Numbered from the stretch's first letter, positions 24,536 to 33,105 are shown. The stretch is 57,916 nt of DNA from an uncultured Prevotellaceae bacterium (GCA_945827465.1 CALZOH010000001.1:1-57916), one strand, 5' to 3'. Notes: generated from the sequence alone by a model not told the origin. Numbers and translations are program-made.

Positions 24536-26383
24536 CTATTTTGCCTTCCAATCACTCAAATCCTGCGGATTCTCGATGATGGACGGTATCTTTTCAAATA
24601 TTTTCTTCAGACGTTCGGTGTCGAACTTGGTTGTACGGTCGTAATAATACACGCCGTTCTTCTCCTGTTCCACGTCGGTGAGCTGCGTATAGCAGAAACC
24701 TACGACATGTTTGCAGCTCTTCAAGGCGTCGATCTCCTTTTCCAAGATGGAATAGAAGTCCTCTATCTTGTCTATGTTGCTGCCATAGCCCCATGACGAA
24801 GCCCGCTCGGACTCTTTGATCCAAGGTAGACCTCCGAACTCGTCTACCATGTAAGGCTGCCCGTTGTACTTGGCCAGGAAGTTCTTCTTGGGCTCGTTGC
24901 GATAAGGCTCGACGCCCGGCTTGAAGGTCTGGTTTTCGATGAGTTTGGCCGGATCACGCGTATAATCATGCACCGTCCAGAGGTCGGTCTTGACGTGTCC
25001 GTCGCCACTCGCGTCGTTCACGGGTCGGGTGGGGTCGGCTGCCTTCGTGAGATTGTACAGATCGGTTACGAACCGCACGTACACGCCGTCACGACTGCTC
25101 CAAGTTTCGTTCAACGGGGTCCATGTCACGAGCGAGGGATGGTTGCGGTCGCGCTCTACAATGTCGATCCACTCTGTCAAGAAGTTGCGCACGGCCAGTT
25201 CGTCGTTGACATCCAGACACCAACTGGGTGATTCGCCCCAGGTGAGGTAGCCCAGACGGTCGGCCCAGTAATAAAAGCGTTCCTCGAACACTTTCTGGTG
25301 CAAGCGGGCACCGTTGAAGCCGACGGCCTTGCTCAGTTCAATGTCACGTTTCAGGGCCTCGTCAGAGGGAGCGGTCCAGATACCGTCGGGATAAAAGCCC
25401 TGGTCGAGCACCAACCGCTGATAATAGGGTTGGTTGTTCAGGTAGAAGTAACCTTTTGAAAGGTGTATCTTGCGCATACCGGCGTAAGACGTCACCTGAT
25501 CAATCACTTTACCGTCCTTGTCGGTCACCGTATAAGTCAGGTCGTAGAGGAAGGGTGACTCGGGACTCCACAGTTTCGGGTTTTTGATGGGGAGTACGAC
25601 GATGTTCTCGTTACAAGCGTTCACCGTCTTCTGCGCCACCGTCTTCTTTCCGTCCAGCAGGGTTACCGTCAAGGTGTTCTCCATCGACTCTTCATAGAAG
25701 ATGGGACGTATCACCAACTGTTTTTGGTCTATATCGGGGGTGGCAATCACCTGTTTCAGGCCTTCGGGATGAACGGGCTCCATCCAAACCGTCTGCCAGA
25801 TACCCGTTGTGCGCGTATAGCTGCAGCCGTACGAATGGAAAAGAGTGCTTTGCTTGCCACCGGGTTGCTTGCCGCTGCGCAAATCGTCGTTGACACGTAT
25901 CACAAGATTGGCCGGAACGCCCGGTTTCACATATCGTGTGATGTCGACAGCGAAGGAGGAGCTTGAGCCGTAATGCTTGCACACCTGCTGACCATCGATG
26001 AAAATGGTGGCTTCATAGTCGACTGCACCGAAGTGAAGCAGTATATTCTGTCCTTTCCAGTCTGCCGGCACCGTAATGCTGCGCTGATACCACATGCTAT
26101 TAATAAAGTCGGTATAGGCAACACCGCTCAACTTGCTCTCCGCACAGAAGGGCACGATGATTTTACCGTCAAATCCTTTCGAGTTAGGGTAGTTACGGTC
26201 CTGCCCTGTCTTCCCAAAGTCGAAAGTGAAGGTCCATTGACCATTAAGATTCTGCCAAACGTTTCTCTCGAACTGAGGCCGAGGATATTCCTGACGCGGA
26301 GTTTGTGCAGTAGCAAGTTCTGTGTGAAGCGATACAAGGCCGCACGCCAACAAACAGATAACGAACAATAAGTTTTTCTTCAT
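24536..26383 (-). CDS. secreted GH2-family glycoside hydrolase
   Basis: A 615-residue exported enzyme: signal peptide (LLFVICLLACGLVSLHTELATA), N-terminal sugar-binding domain (NLNGQWTFTFDFG, MWYQRSITVP, HFGAVDYEATIFIDGQQV), immunoglobulin-like middle domain and a C-terminal TIM barrel with acid/base Glu426 in WTPLNETW and nucleophile Glu515 in VDEFGG. Family GH2 covers beta-galactosidases, beta-glucuronidases and beta-mannosidases. The short form without extra C-terminal domains and the LNETW motif resemble beta-glucuronidase-type or beta-galactosidase-type Bacteroides enzymes, but specificity is not certain. It leads the minus-strand glycan region; its leader has a possible TTCG-type -7 box. 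Confidence 0.9.
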   Translation of the reverse strand: MKKNLLFVICLLACGLVSLHTELATAQTPRQEYPRPQFERNVWQNLNGQWTFTFDFGKTGQDRNYPNSKGFDGKIIVPFCAESKLSGVAYTDFINSMWYQRSITVPADWKGQNILLHFGAVDYEATIFIDGQQVCKHYGSSSSFAVDITRYVKPGVPANLVIRVNDDLRSGKQPGGKQSTLFHSYGCSYTRTTGIWQTVWMEPVHPEGLKQVIATPDIDQKQLVIRPIFYEESMENTLTVTLLDGKKTVAQKTVNACNENIVVLPIKNPKLWSPESPFLYDLTYTVTDKDGKVIDQVTSYAGMRKIHLSKGYFYLNNQPYYQRLVLDQGFYPDGIWTAPSDEALKRDIELSKAVGFNGARLHQKVFEERFYYWADRLGYLTWGESPSWCLDVNDELAVRNFLTEWIDIVERDRNHPSLVTWTPLNETWSSRDGVYVRFVTDLYNLTKAADPTRPVNDASGDGHVKTDLWTVHDYTRDPAKLIENQTFKPGVEPYRNEPKKNFLAKYNGQPYMVDEFGGLPWIKESERASSWGYGSNIDKIEDFYSILEKEIDALKSCKHVVGFCYTQLTDVEQEKNGVYYYDRTTKFDTERLKKIFEKIPSIIENPQDLSDWKAK

Positions 26384-26425
26384 AATGTTTGGTGTATAGC
26401 TATTAATGATTACAAATATCGGCGA

Positions 26426-26433
26426 CGAAGTTA
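26426..26433 (-). promoter_or_regulatory. possible -7 box of GH2 (TTCG variant)
   Basis: Minus-strand TAACTTCG differs from TAnnTTTG at one place and sits 43 bp before the GH2 ATG. No -33 TTG seen. The variant recurs ahead of two other secreted-protein genes (26478 and 33007). Confidence 0.35.
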
Positions 26434-26477
26434 CGTAAAAAATAACGGTTACAGCCCGACATTCACGAAAAAAGGAC

Positions 26478-26485
26478 TACCTTCG
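26478..26485 (+). promoter_or_regulatory. possible -7 box of DUF3298 lipoprotein gene
   Basis: TACCTTCG lies 28 bp before ATG 26514 and differs from the consensus at one position. It is back to back with the GH2 box, so the two genes diverge from a 130-bp region. Confidence 0.35.
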
Positions 26486-26513
26486 CATCCTATCCAAACA
26501 AAAATAATGAGTT

Positions 26514-27302
26514 ATGAAGAAGAAAAGATGCCAGTTGGCAACCCTCATCGGGTTGGTCGCTTGCGCTTTGGCGCTGAGTTCATGCCATGACAGCACTAAA
26601 TCGGGTGCGTTGACCGTGGATAGTCTGAAATACGACTCCGTCACCGCCGCCGTGGACTGTAAATTGTCGGTAACCTACCCCGTCGAAGGCGAGCCGGCCC
26701 TGTTGTCGAGCGTAAGAGAGTATCTGAGCGAGAGCCTCGGCGACCTCTACAAAGGCGAACCGGGCAGTGCGAAGGAGTTTACAGACTTTTACGGGCAATG
26801 TATGTTCGACTCTTTGGCTCGAGAGGCCTCAGCCTTTGAGATGCCCTCGGGCGCATCGTACGTCTACTACGGAGAAGTGAAGAAAACCGCCGAAGGAGAG
26901 AAGTTCGTTACCTTTGAAACCTCCGTCTACTCTTATCTGGGTGGAGCCCACGGCAGCACTGTGTTCACCGCAGCAACCTTCCGCAAGAGCGATGGACGCA
27001 AGTTCGGCGAAGATATGCTCAAGGACCGCTACAGTCAGGCCTTTACAGAAGCCATCAAAAGCGGCTTAATGCGTTATTTCAAGGTGCAAAGTGAGATGGA
27101 CTTGGAAAGTTGCCTGCTGGACATCAAGACTTACGCCATCCCCCTGCCTCAAAATCCGCCGTACTTCACCGCTGAGGGCCTCACATTCACCTATCAGCAA
27201 TACGAAATAGCCCCCTACGCAGCCGGAATGCCCACCTTCACCATTCCGTTCAGCCAGGCCCGTCCATTCCTCATTCGCGCCGCCGCCGATTTGATACCGT
27301 AA
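26514..27302 (+). CDS. DUF3298/RsiV-like lipoprotein
   Basis: A 262-residue lipoprotein with lipobox ALSSC at about residue 23. The body follows the DUF4163-DUF3298 plan of RsiV-like proteins: an N-terminal alpha/beta part, then EKFVTFETSVYSYLGGAHGSTVFTAATF, where the YLGGAHG stretch is the hallmark, and a C-terminal half ending LTFTYQQYEIAPYAAGMPTFTIPF, also typical (YqpYeiapya.g). In Bacillus the related RsiV is a lysozyme-sensing anti-sigma factor, but this protein lacks the cytoplasmic anti-sigma part and no sigma gene is adjacent. A lysozyme-binding or peptidoglycan-related surface role is possible. The repeat-rich kilobase follows on its 3' side. Confidence 0.8.
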   Translation: MKKKRCQLATLIGLVACALALSSCHDSTKSGALTVDSLKYDSVTAAVDCKLSVTYPVEGEPALLSSVREYLSESLGDLYKGEPGSAKEFTDFYGQCMFDSLAREASAFEMPSGASYVYYGEVKKTAEGEKFVTFETSVYSYLGGAHGSTVFTAATFRKSDGRKFGEDMLKDRYSQAFTEAIKSGLMRYFKVQSEMDLESCLLDIKTYAIPLPQNPPYFTAEGLTFTYQQYEIAPYAAGMPTFTIPFSQARPFLIRAAADLIP

Positions 27303-27330
27303 TCAGGCCCGACAAAGCCCAGATTTCAAC

Positions 27331-27366
27331 CGTACAGGGGTGTGGCGCACGGGCATACGCCCTCAC
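27331..27366. repeat. degenerate palindrome copy
   Basis: A worn version of the palindrome (ending GGGCATACGCCC at 27351-27362) followed by TCACGTGAGCG, the same right flank as the intact copy at 5541-5551. It begins 29 bp past the DUF3298 gene. Confidence 0.55.
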
Positions 27367-27414
27367 GTGAGCGAAAACGGAACCAACACCCAACCCAATC
27401 AATCCCCGAAATCA

Positions 27415-27552
27415 ATCGAACAGGTGTAGGGGCGTATCGCATACGCCCTGATGTGGGTGAAAACGGAACGATAACGCCCAACATGACACCATCGTTTGAT
27501 GTGCATTTTCCCCGCCATGGAGGGCGTATGCGATACGCCCCTACAGTTTTTG
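27415..27552. repeat. composite palindromic element, copy 2
   Basis: Two intact palindromes in opposite orientation: GGGCGTAT 27430-27437 with ATACGCCC 27441-27448, and GGGCGTAT 27522-27529 with ATACGCCC 27533-27540, exactly 92 bp apart. Outer flanks TGTAGG and CCTACA also pair, so the whole can fold as one large inverted-repeat structure. The interior shares ACATGACACCATCGTTTGATG with the element at 5.4 kb in reverse orientation. It resembles a MITE or paired REP-type element; no transposase is encoded here. Confidence 0.75.
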
Positions 27553-27729
27553 GGTTAAAACAATCACAACCGATGGTCAAACAAACCGTTTTGATGCCAA
27601 CATGAAACACACAACACCCTCAAACGAACCACGACAAACCTTTAAATAAATACAATTTTAACCCGAAATATTAACATTCATTCAAACAATACCGTTGTGA
27701 AACGGCCGAATCAATCGTGACGATGCTAA

Positions 27730-27864
27730 CTTCTATGTGACATTTTGGCCGTCGCGACTGCAGTTATTATAGAATGTTAAAGCAATTGGGCCGAACAGTT
27801 AATAGCGATACAGACTTCTATGTGACATTTTAACCGTCGCGATTGCATTTGTTAAAGAATGTGA
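27730..27864. repeat. imperfect direct repeat, 85-bp period
   Basis: CTTCTATGTGACATTTTGGC at 27730 and CTTCTATGTGACATTTTAAC at 27815 begin two similar stretches of about 50 bp (each continuing CGTCGCGA.TGCA and ending near AGAATGT). They precede the 43-bp tandem array. No reading frame is conserved. Confidence 0.6.
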
Positions 27865-27877
27865 ACACAATTCCGTC

Positions 27878-28035
27878 GTCGCAACCGTTTCGGCCCTTTT
27901 GTGTGACCCGAGTCAGCATCGTCGCAACCGTTTCGAGGGTTTTGTGTGACCCGAGTCAGCATCGTCACGATCGTTTCGGGGGTTTTGTGTGACCCGAGTC
28001 AGCATCGTCACGATCGTTTCGGCCCTTTTGTCATG
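27878..28035. repeat. 43-bp tandem repeat array, 3.6 copies
   Basis: Units start at 27878, 27921 and 27964 (each 43 bp) with a partial fourth from 28007. Each begins GTCGCAACCGTTTCG or GTCACGATCGTTTCG and ends TTTTGTGTGACCCGAGTCAG then CATC. The four bases after TTTC-G alternate between GCCC (units 1, 4) and AGGG/GGGG (units 2, 3). An inverted fragment of the unit (TCGTGACGATGCT) lies at 27715-27727 and a related piece lies at 28-50. Units abut without spacers, so this is not a CRISPR array. Confidence 0.8.
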
Positions 28036-28045
28036 TTATTGTTTA

Positions 28046-28186
28046 GTTCGATGAAAATCGAACCACTGTAGGGGCGTATCGCATACGCCCTCAAATGATC
28101 GAAAATGAAACGATAACAACGAACACATCACCATCGTCGAACATGCCATTTCGCCAATGTGAAGGGCGTATACGATACGCCCCAAC
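28046..28186. repeat. composite palindromic element, copy 3
   Basis: It opens with a hairpin GTTCGAT-GAAA-ATCGAAC (28046-28063), then palindrome GGGCGTAT 28072-28079 / ATACGCCC 28083-28090 and the opposite-facing one GGGCGTAT 28164-28171 / ATACGCCC 28175-28182. The spacing of the palindromes is again exactly 92 bp, as in copy 2, while the interior has diverged (shared ATGAAACGATAAC, CATCACCATCGT). This conserved geometry defines the element. Confidence 0.75.
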
Positions 28187-28247
28187 GGTTTTGGGGTGAG
28201 AACAGGGGGAAATATGGGGTGGTCGGAATGGTGACGGGGGTGACCAT

Positions 28248-28288
28248 AAAAAAAGCACGCAGTCAACCGGGGGACGGCGACCACGTGC
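28248..28288 (-). terminator. intrinsic terminator of the GH92 operon
   Basis: On the minus strand GCACG...CGTGC with inner GTC/GAC pairing (two G-U wobbles) is followed by seven U residues (plus-strand A run at 28248-28254). It lies 27 bp past the GH92 stop. Confidence 0.75.
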
Positions 28289-28314
28289 ATAGATATAAAC
28301 ACAAGTGAAACGTA

Positions 28315-30579
28315 TTATTTGGTGCTCGGTGACATGTGGAACACAAGTTCGCCACCGGCATTCAGTTCATCAAAGGTAATATAACTACGGTCGAGCTGCT
28401 TACCGTTAAGCTCTACCCGCTTTACCAAATAGGTCTCCGGAGTAAGTCCTACGGCGCGTACGGTGAAATCCTTGCCCGACGGGAGGTGGATGACGGCTTT
28501 ATCGAACGAGGGCGTTCCCAACTCATATCGTCCGGAAACGGGATCCATCGGATAAAAGCCCAACGCGCTGAAAACGTACCAGGCACTCATCTGACCTGTG
28601 TCTTCATTACCGCAAATTCCCTCCGGTGTGTTAGCGTAGAGCGTGTTCATCACCTGGTGTACATACCGTTGTGTCTTGGCAGCTGCCCCAAGATGATTGT
28701 ACATGTAGATGGTATGATGACTGGGCTCGTTGCCATGAGCGTATTGACCGATGAATCCGGAAATATCTCCCGACGCATTCTCTCCGTCGACGCCGCTGCG
28801 CATGGTAAACAGCGTGTCCAAACGAGCTTCGAGCACGTCCTTGCCGCCTAACAGGGTGGCCAGGCCTTCGACGTCGTGAGGTACAAAGAAGGTCCACTGC
28901 CAAGCGTTTCCTTCGCAGTAATCATCTTTGCGATGATTGGACCGTAGAGGATGGAACGGCGTTCGCCAAGAGCCGTCACTGCACCGTCCACGTGCCAACC
29001 CCGTGATGGAGTCAATGACGTTACGGTAGTTTTTGGAACGATTAAGGAAGTAGTCGCGCGTACCGACGTCGCCACCGGTCAGTTCAACGAAGCGTGCGAT
29101 AGCAGCGTCGTCGTAGGCATACTCCAGCGTGCGTGCGGTGGCCTCCATCTCCTTGTCGCAAGGCACATAATCGTAGTTCATATAGTTAACAAAGCCCACG
29201 AAGTATCCCATGGAGTAACCACAAGTATCTTTCATGGCCGAATTGACCATGGCTTCGCGAGCAAGACGCGTGTCAAAGTCTGTAATGCCGTTGAGATAGC
29301 AGTTGGTGATGATCGGCATAGCGTGAACGCCGATCATTTGGAACGTTTCCTTGCCCCACAATGTCCAGATGGGCAGCTGACCGAAGTAGCGATAATGGGC
29401 CAACATGGTGCAAACATAGTCGCGCATCACGTCCGGACGAAGCACTGCGAGCAACGGACAGGCAGCACGGAAGGTATCCCACAGACCTATCACTGCTCCG
29501 TAGTAATTGAAGTCGTTCACCAAACGTGCATGACCGTCGGGCGAGCGGAAACGATGGTCTTGATCGGACAACAACATGGGGTACAGCATCACGTTGTGAA
29601 GAGAAGTATAGAACAACTTCTTCTTCAGCGAGTCGCTGGTCTCGATGTCAATGAGAGAAAGCTGTGATTCCCAAGCATCCGAGGCAGACTTGCTCAAGAC
29701 ATCGAAGTCGGCCGTTGCCTCGGCCAGGAGGTTCTGCTTGGCACCATCCATGTCGACACTCGATATAGCCGTGCTGACTACTATTTCGGGGTCGGAATCG
29801 TCGAACGTGAGCAGGAGTTTCAGGCGGCGACCCTCGGCCGAACTACTTTCAGGCAAGCGTTGGTCGCAGGAATAGATGGAAGCCGAACGAATGGGCGAGG
29901 AAAAACGGGAATAAAAGTAGACTTCCTGTCCGGTGACCCAACCATTGGACTTGCGATAGCCTCGAACGGTGAAGGAGTCGACAACTTCGAGGTAGGCCGC
30001 ATAGACCGTATCGACGTCGTGCTCAGGCAGAATGGTACAAGCACATGTAGAACCGTGCTCCAAGTCAATCACCAAAGGCGAGACATGACCGTCGCGATAA
30101 CGATAACGCTGGATACCACAGCGAGAAGTGGCCGTCAGGTCTGCCGTAATCGCGCCATCGTACAAATCTACCGTGTATAGACCGGGTTCGCACTTTTCAC
30201 GATGATGGTCAAGGGGTGAAATAAACTCGTGCGACATGAGTGTTTGCAGCGAATCGGCTGAAACATCCGTGGGCAAGGGCATAAAGAGAATATCCAGAAA
30301 GTCGGCGCAACCGCCACCACTCTTGTGCAGATGACTGAATCCGAGAATGGCAGGGTCGTCGTAATGATATCCGGAACCACTATCGCGTGTATCGGCACAC
30401 AACTGCATCATACCGAAGGGCACAGAAGCTACGGGAGCCACGCGAGCATTGCCGCCCGTTCCGATAAACTTGTCAACGAACGGCGTATGGGTGCGTTCAG
30501 ACGACGAAGAAGGGCTGCAACCCATCAAAACCAGTCCGCCCAAGAGGACTGAAAGGACGGAATAAAACGAATACTTCAT
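28315..30579 (-). CDS. GH92 alpha-mannosidase lipoprotein
   Basis: A 754-residue surface or periplasmic lipoprotein (lipobox LVLMGC) of family GH92, the calcium-dependent exo-alpha-mannosidases used by Bacteroidales on host and yeast mannans. The N-terminal beta-sandwich (FVDKFIGTGGNARVAPVASVPFGMMQL) and the C-terminal (alpha/alpha)6 barrel with GNEDTGQMSAWYVFSALGFYPMDP, which holds the acid Glu near residue 656, are both complete. The linkage cut (1,2 / 1,3 / 1,4 / 1,6) cannot be told. It lies 21 bp after the 765-residue lipoprotein and ends at a strong terminator, so the two form an operon. Confidence 0.94.
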   Translation of the reverse strand: MKYSFYSVLSVLLGGLVLMGCSPSSSSERTHTPFVDKFIGTGGNARVAPVASVPFGMMQLCADTRDSGSGYHYDDPAILGFSHLHKSGGGCADFLDILFMPLPTDVSADSLQTLMSHEFISPLDHHREKCEPGLYTVDLYDGAITADLTATSRCGIQRYRYRDGHVSPLVIDLEHGSTCACTILPEHDVDTVYAAYLEVVDSFTVRGYRKSNGWVTGQEVYFYSRFSSPIRSASIYSCDQRLPESSSAEGRRLKLLLTFDDSDPEIVVSTAISSVDMDGAKQNLLAEATADFDVLSKSASDAWESQLSLIDIETSDSLKKKLFYTSLHNVMLYPMLLSDQDHRFRSPDGHARLVNDFNYYGAVIGLWDTFRAACPLLAVLRPDVMRDYVCTMLAHYRYFGQLPIWTLWGKETFQMIGVHAMPIITNCYLNGITDFDTRLAREAMVNSAMKDTCGYSMGYFVGFVNYMNYDYVPCDKEMEATARTLEYAYDDAAIARFVELTGGDVGTRDYFLNRSKNYRNVIDSITGLARGRCSDGSWRTPFHPLRSNHRKDDYCEGNAWQWTFFVPHDVEGLATLLGGKDVLEARLDTLFTMRSGVDGENASGDISGFIGQYAHGNEPSHHTIYMYNHLGAAAKTQRYVHQVMNTLYANTPEGICGNEDTGQMSAWYVFSALGFYPMDPVSGRYELGTPSFDKAVIHLPSGKDFTVRAVGLTPETYLVKRVELNGKQLDRSYITFDELNAGGELVFHMSPSTK

Positions 30580-30600
30580 ATCTTGATTATATTAACAGCA

Positions 30601-32898
30601 TTAATAACCGGCCGCACGCTTGAGATGGAAGGTCTCGACATTGCGACCCTTCTCCTGACGATAGAGAGTCCACGAATTGTTATCGCTGCCTGCTTCCAAA
30701 TGCCAGTTGTAAGACCCATTCATCAGCTTCCGCTTCAACCAGCGGGGGAAGGCATTGGCACGACGCGCCTGCTCCCAGGTGCGGATGGCACGGAATATGG
30801 CATCTTTCTGAGGACAACTCTCAACGTTCTGCTGGTTCATCTTCAGGAAGTAAGTGGCGCCGTAGCCCACCGAGATAGCTTCGATGTGCTCATACTGCTC
30901 AACCGTAGAGTTTTTACCGATGGGGAAGTTTCCACCAAAGGAAACCGGATAGAAATTAGAGTAAGTTACGTCGCGTAAATCCTTGCCCTGACTCGTTGTA
31001 CTACCCCATTCGCGTGTATCAACGTCGTACAGGTTCTTTCCGCCACCGACATTCCACATACTCTGGTAATGCCAGGAGCCTTCCGAGAGTGTTGCGCCCG
31101 AGAAACGGATATAAGGAACTCCCAATCGGGCTGCCTCGTCAAACATGACACGGAAGAAACGTTTGGTTGAATAGTAGCCGTGACCATTGTTAAAGAGGAA
31201 TTCCTGTCCGTCAAAGTCGTAGAGCGTGAGGCCGCTGAATTTTGCGAGCCGAGCATAGTAACGTGCAATCTCATCTTGCAACGCCAGGTTGGGAATGATG
31301 CCGTCGTAGCCATAATTCACCGTCACCTGCAACTTGTAGATGGTGTCACCGGCTGCATGCGCCGTGGGTTGGGTTCCCCAGTAACCGCGTTTGACATTCA
31401 ACAGCGTGTAAGGAACCGTTTCGGACACGCCCAAGTAATAAATCAGCTCCTTTCCGATCTTGATCATGTTCAAATTCTTGCAATGTCCCTCCCAACTGGC
31501 TATTTCTTCGAGATATTTCGGGTCATCCACCACAATAAGGGTGTCGGTGGGCGAGATGTTTCGCACCAACAGGGGCTTTTGCTGGTAACAGAGGCTGTCA
31601 CTGGGTATGGGACTGGCATCCATCGTACCGGGCGCCAAAGAGTTGGTAATGCAGACACGGCCCAACATGTAGCCTTCAGCCTCTACCATGTCGGCAAACT
31701 CCCTGTGAGACTTGTTTCCGGACTCGAAACGGAAAGGTTTCTGCTTCTGATTGAATCCGTCAAGGTAACCTTCGTTGGCACGATTGGGTCGCAGGAAGCC
31801 TTGGTCGTAAGCATGAATGGCGGGCAGGTCCAATTGCTTGGCGTAGGCAATGATGCTGTCGTAACGTCGGCCCTCCGTCATGATGTCGGGGGCGTATGCA
31901 GCAGGATCCTTCACCCAACGACCTCGCCAGGTGGGATACGGAAGCTTTTCACTGATCACAATGTTCTGAATGACGTCAAGTAGGGCCGTGCTATCAGGAC
32001 TACCCCACAAGGCCACGGAAGATCCCAACATATCTACGCCCGGAACAGGCTCGACGTCGATGTGATTGGGCACATTCGCAGGCATATTGGGGATGAGCGA
32101 ATAGTAAACCTGACGAGGACGGGTCCGATCGCGCGACTGATAGTTGAGATAGATACGACCAAGAGTATCAACCAAAGCCGCATTACCGTACATGATGCGG
32201 TAGTAAGGCTCGCGATGAGAGTAGAAGGCCACGTCGCTGATACCATTACCGCCTAACGTGAATACTTGACCCTCATGCAGGTGAGAAGGCAGGGGGAAAC
32301 GCTCCTTGTCGGGCGTGTGAATGATGTATTGAAAGGGTGGAGCATCGCCTTCGATGTCGGCCGTACCACCCAACGTGTTGTCATTGAGCGCTAACATACC
32401 GATGCTGTAATTAACTGCTTCACTCGTATCGCGAGCCACACCAATGATCTCGCCCATCAAGTTGGTAATATTGGTATAATAGGAACCCCACTGAACGGCA
32501 TCAACACCATTCCGGTCGGTTAGATCCTTTAACGTCATCTTTAAATACTTGGCTTTAGGCTCCATGAGCACGGTAGCAGTAGCACCATTGGGATAATTGA
32601 GCGTAAACAACCCTTTTTTCTTGTCATAACAGCCTCGTTCGGGGGTGTAGTAGACCTTCTTTTGGCTGTCATAGAGTGAAAGCAAGGGCGACAGCTTGTC
32701 TGCCGGACTAAACTCGCGTTGTTGTTTAGTCGTTATATTTTTCATGCTGGTAATATAACCCTTGTCATTGACGCTAATGCCAAAGTATTGGGTCTTAAAC
32801 TGCCATGCCTGCTTTGAAGCACAGCCGGTAAGAAACAACGGCACTAACATGAGAAGCGCCGCCTTCAAGATTTGCTTTTGAAAACTAAGAAGTATCAT
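30601..32898 (-). CDS. large lipoprotein, putative glycoside hydrolase, unassigned (765 aa)
   Basis: No family is recognised with confidence. The protein starts with a lipoprotein signal (LMLVPLFLTGC). It has an N-terminal beta-sandwich of about 270 residues (YFGISVNDKGYITSMKNI, FTLNYPNGATATVLMEP) of the supersandwich type, then a region that reads as a TIM barrel: YDSIIAYAKQLDLPAIHAYD, FADMVEAEGYMLGRVCI, LAKFSGLTLYDFDGQEF, LGVPYIRFSGATLSEGSWHY. The stretch LYDFDGQE places Asp and Glu at a strand end as expected for catalytic residues. This sandwich-plus-barrel plan is shared by several GH families (GH97, GH101/129-like). The operon with GH92 suggests action on mannose-containing glycans. Activity is inference. 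Confidence 0.6.
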   Translation of the reverse strand: MILLSFQKQILKAALLMLVPLFLTGCASKQAWQFKTQYFGISVNDKGYITSMKNITTKQQREFSPADKLSPLLSLYDSQKKVYYTPERGCYDKKKGLFTLNYPNGATATVLMEPKAKYLKMTLKDLTDRNGVDAVQWGSYYTNITNLMGEIIGVARDTSEAVNYSIGMLALNDNTLGGTADIEGDAPPFQYIIHTPDKERFPLPSHLHEGQVFTLGGNGISDVAFYSHREPYYRIMYGNAALVDTLGRIYLNYQSRDRTRPRQVYYSLIPNMPANVPNHIDVEPVPGVDMLGSSVALWGSPDSTALLDVIQNIVISEKLPYPTWRGRWVKDPAAYAPDIMTEGRRYDSIIAYAKQLDLPAIHAYDQGFLRPNRANEGYLDGFNQKQKPFRFESGNKSHREFADMVEAEGYMLGRVCITNSLAPGTMDASPIPSDSLCYQQKPLLVRNISPTDTLIVVDDPKYLEEIASWEGHCKNLNMIKIGKELIYYLGVSETVPYTLLNVKRGYWGTQPTAHAAGDTIYKLQVTVNYGYDGIIPNLALQDEIARYYARLAKFSGLTLYDFDGQEFLFNNGHGYYSTKRFFRVMFDEAARLGVPYIRFSGATLSEGSWHYQSMWNVGGGKNLYDVDTREWGSTTSQGKDLRDVTYSNFYPVSFGGNFPIGKNSTVEQYEHIEAISVGYGATYFLKMNQQNVESCPQKDAIFRAIRTWEQARRANAFPRWLKRKLMNGSYNWHLEAGSDNNSWTLYRQEKGRNVETFHLKRAAGY

Positions 32899-33006
32899 AT
32901 AAATAGGTTCGATTGTTTACGTAAAACTGTTTCGTCAGGACACTGCTGAGGTTCGATTCGGCAGAAAAGCCGTCGCAATTCGCACAGTATCTGCCTGAAA
33001 GAGCCA

Positions 33007-33039
33007 CGAAAGTACTAATAATTTTTTAAAACGACCCAA
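33007..33039 (-). promoter_or_regulatory. promoter of 765-aa/GH92 operon
   Basis: Minus-strand TTG at 33037-33039 and TACTTTCG at 33007-33014 with 22 bp between. The -7 box is a one-base variant (TTCG). The leader before ATG 32898 would be about 100 bases; 32899-33105 contains nothing else obvious. Confidence 0.45.
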
Positions 33040-33105
33040 TTTTTCAACATTTATCTGTTGAGAATCTTCTATTTCAGCAGGAGTTTGATCAAATGGTATG
33101 CCCCA

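Noticed and set aside
27331..27605. Small genes in the repeat island (frames of 80-95 codons)
   Set aside because: The frames run across palindromes and flanks of the repeats, on both strands, and show no protein-like conservation between copies.
27878..28035. Possible CRISPR array
   Set aside because: The 43-bp units abut directly with no variable spacers and there are no cas genes in the window; it is a plain tandem repeat.
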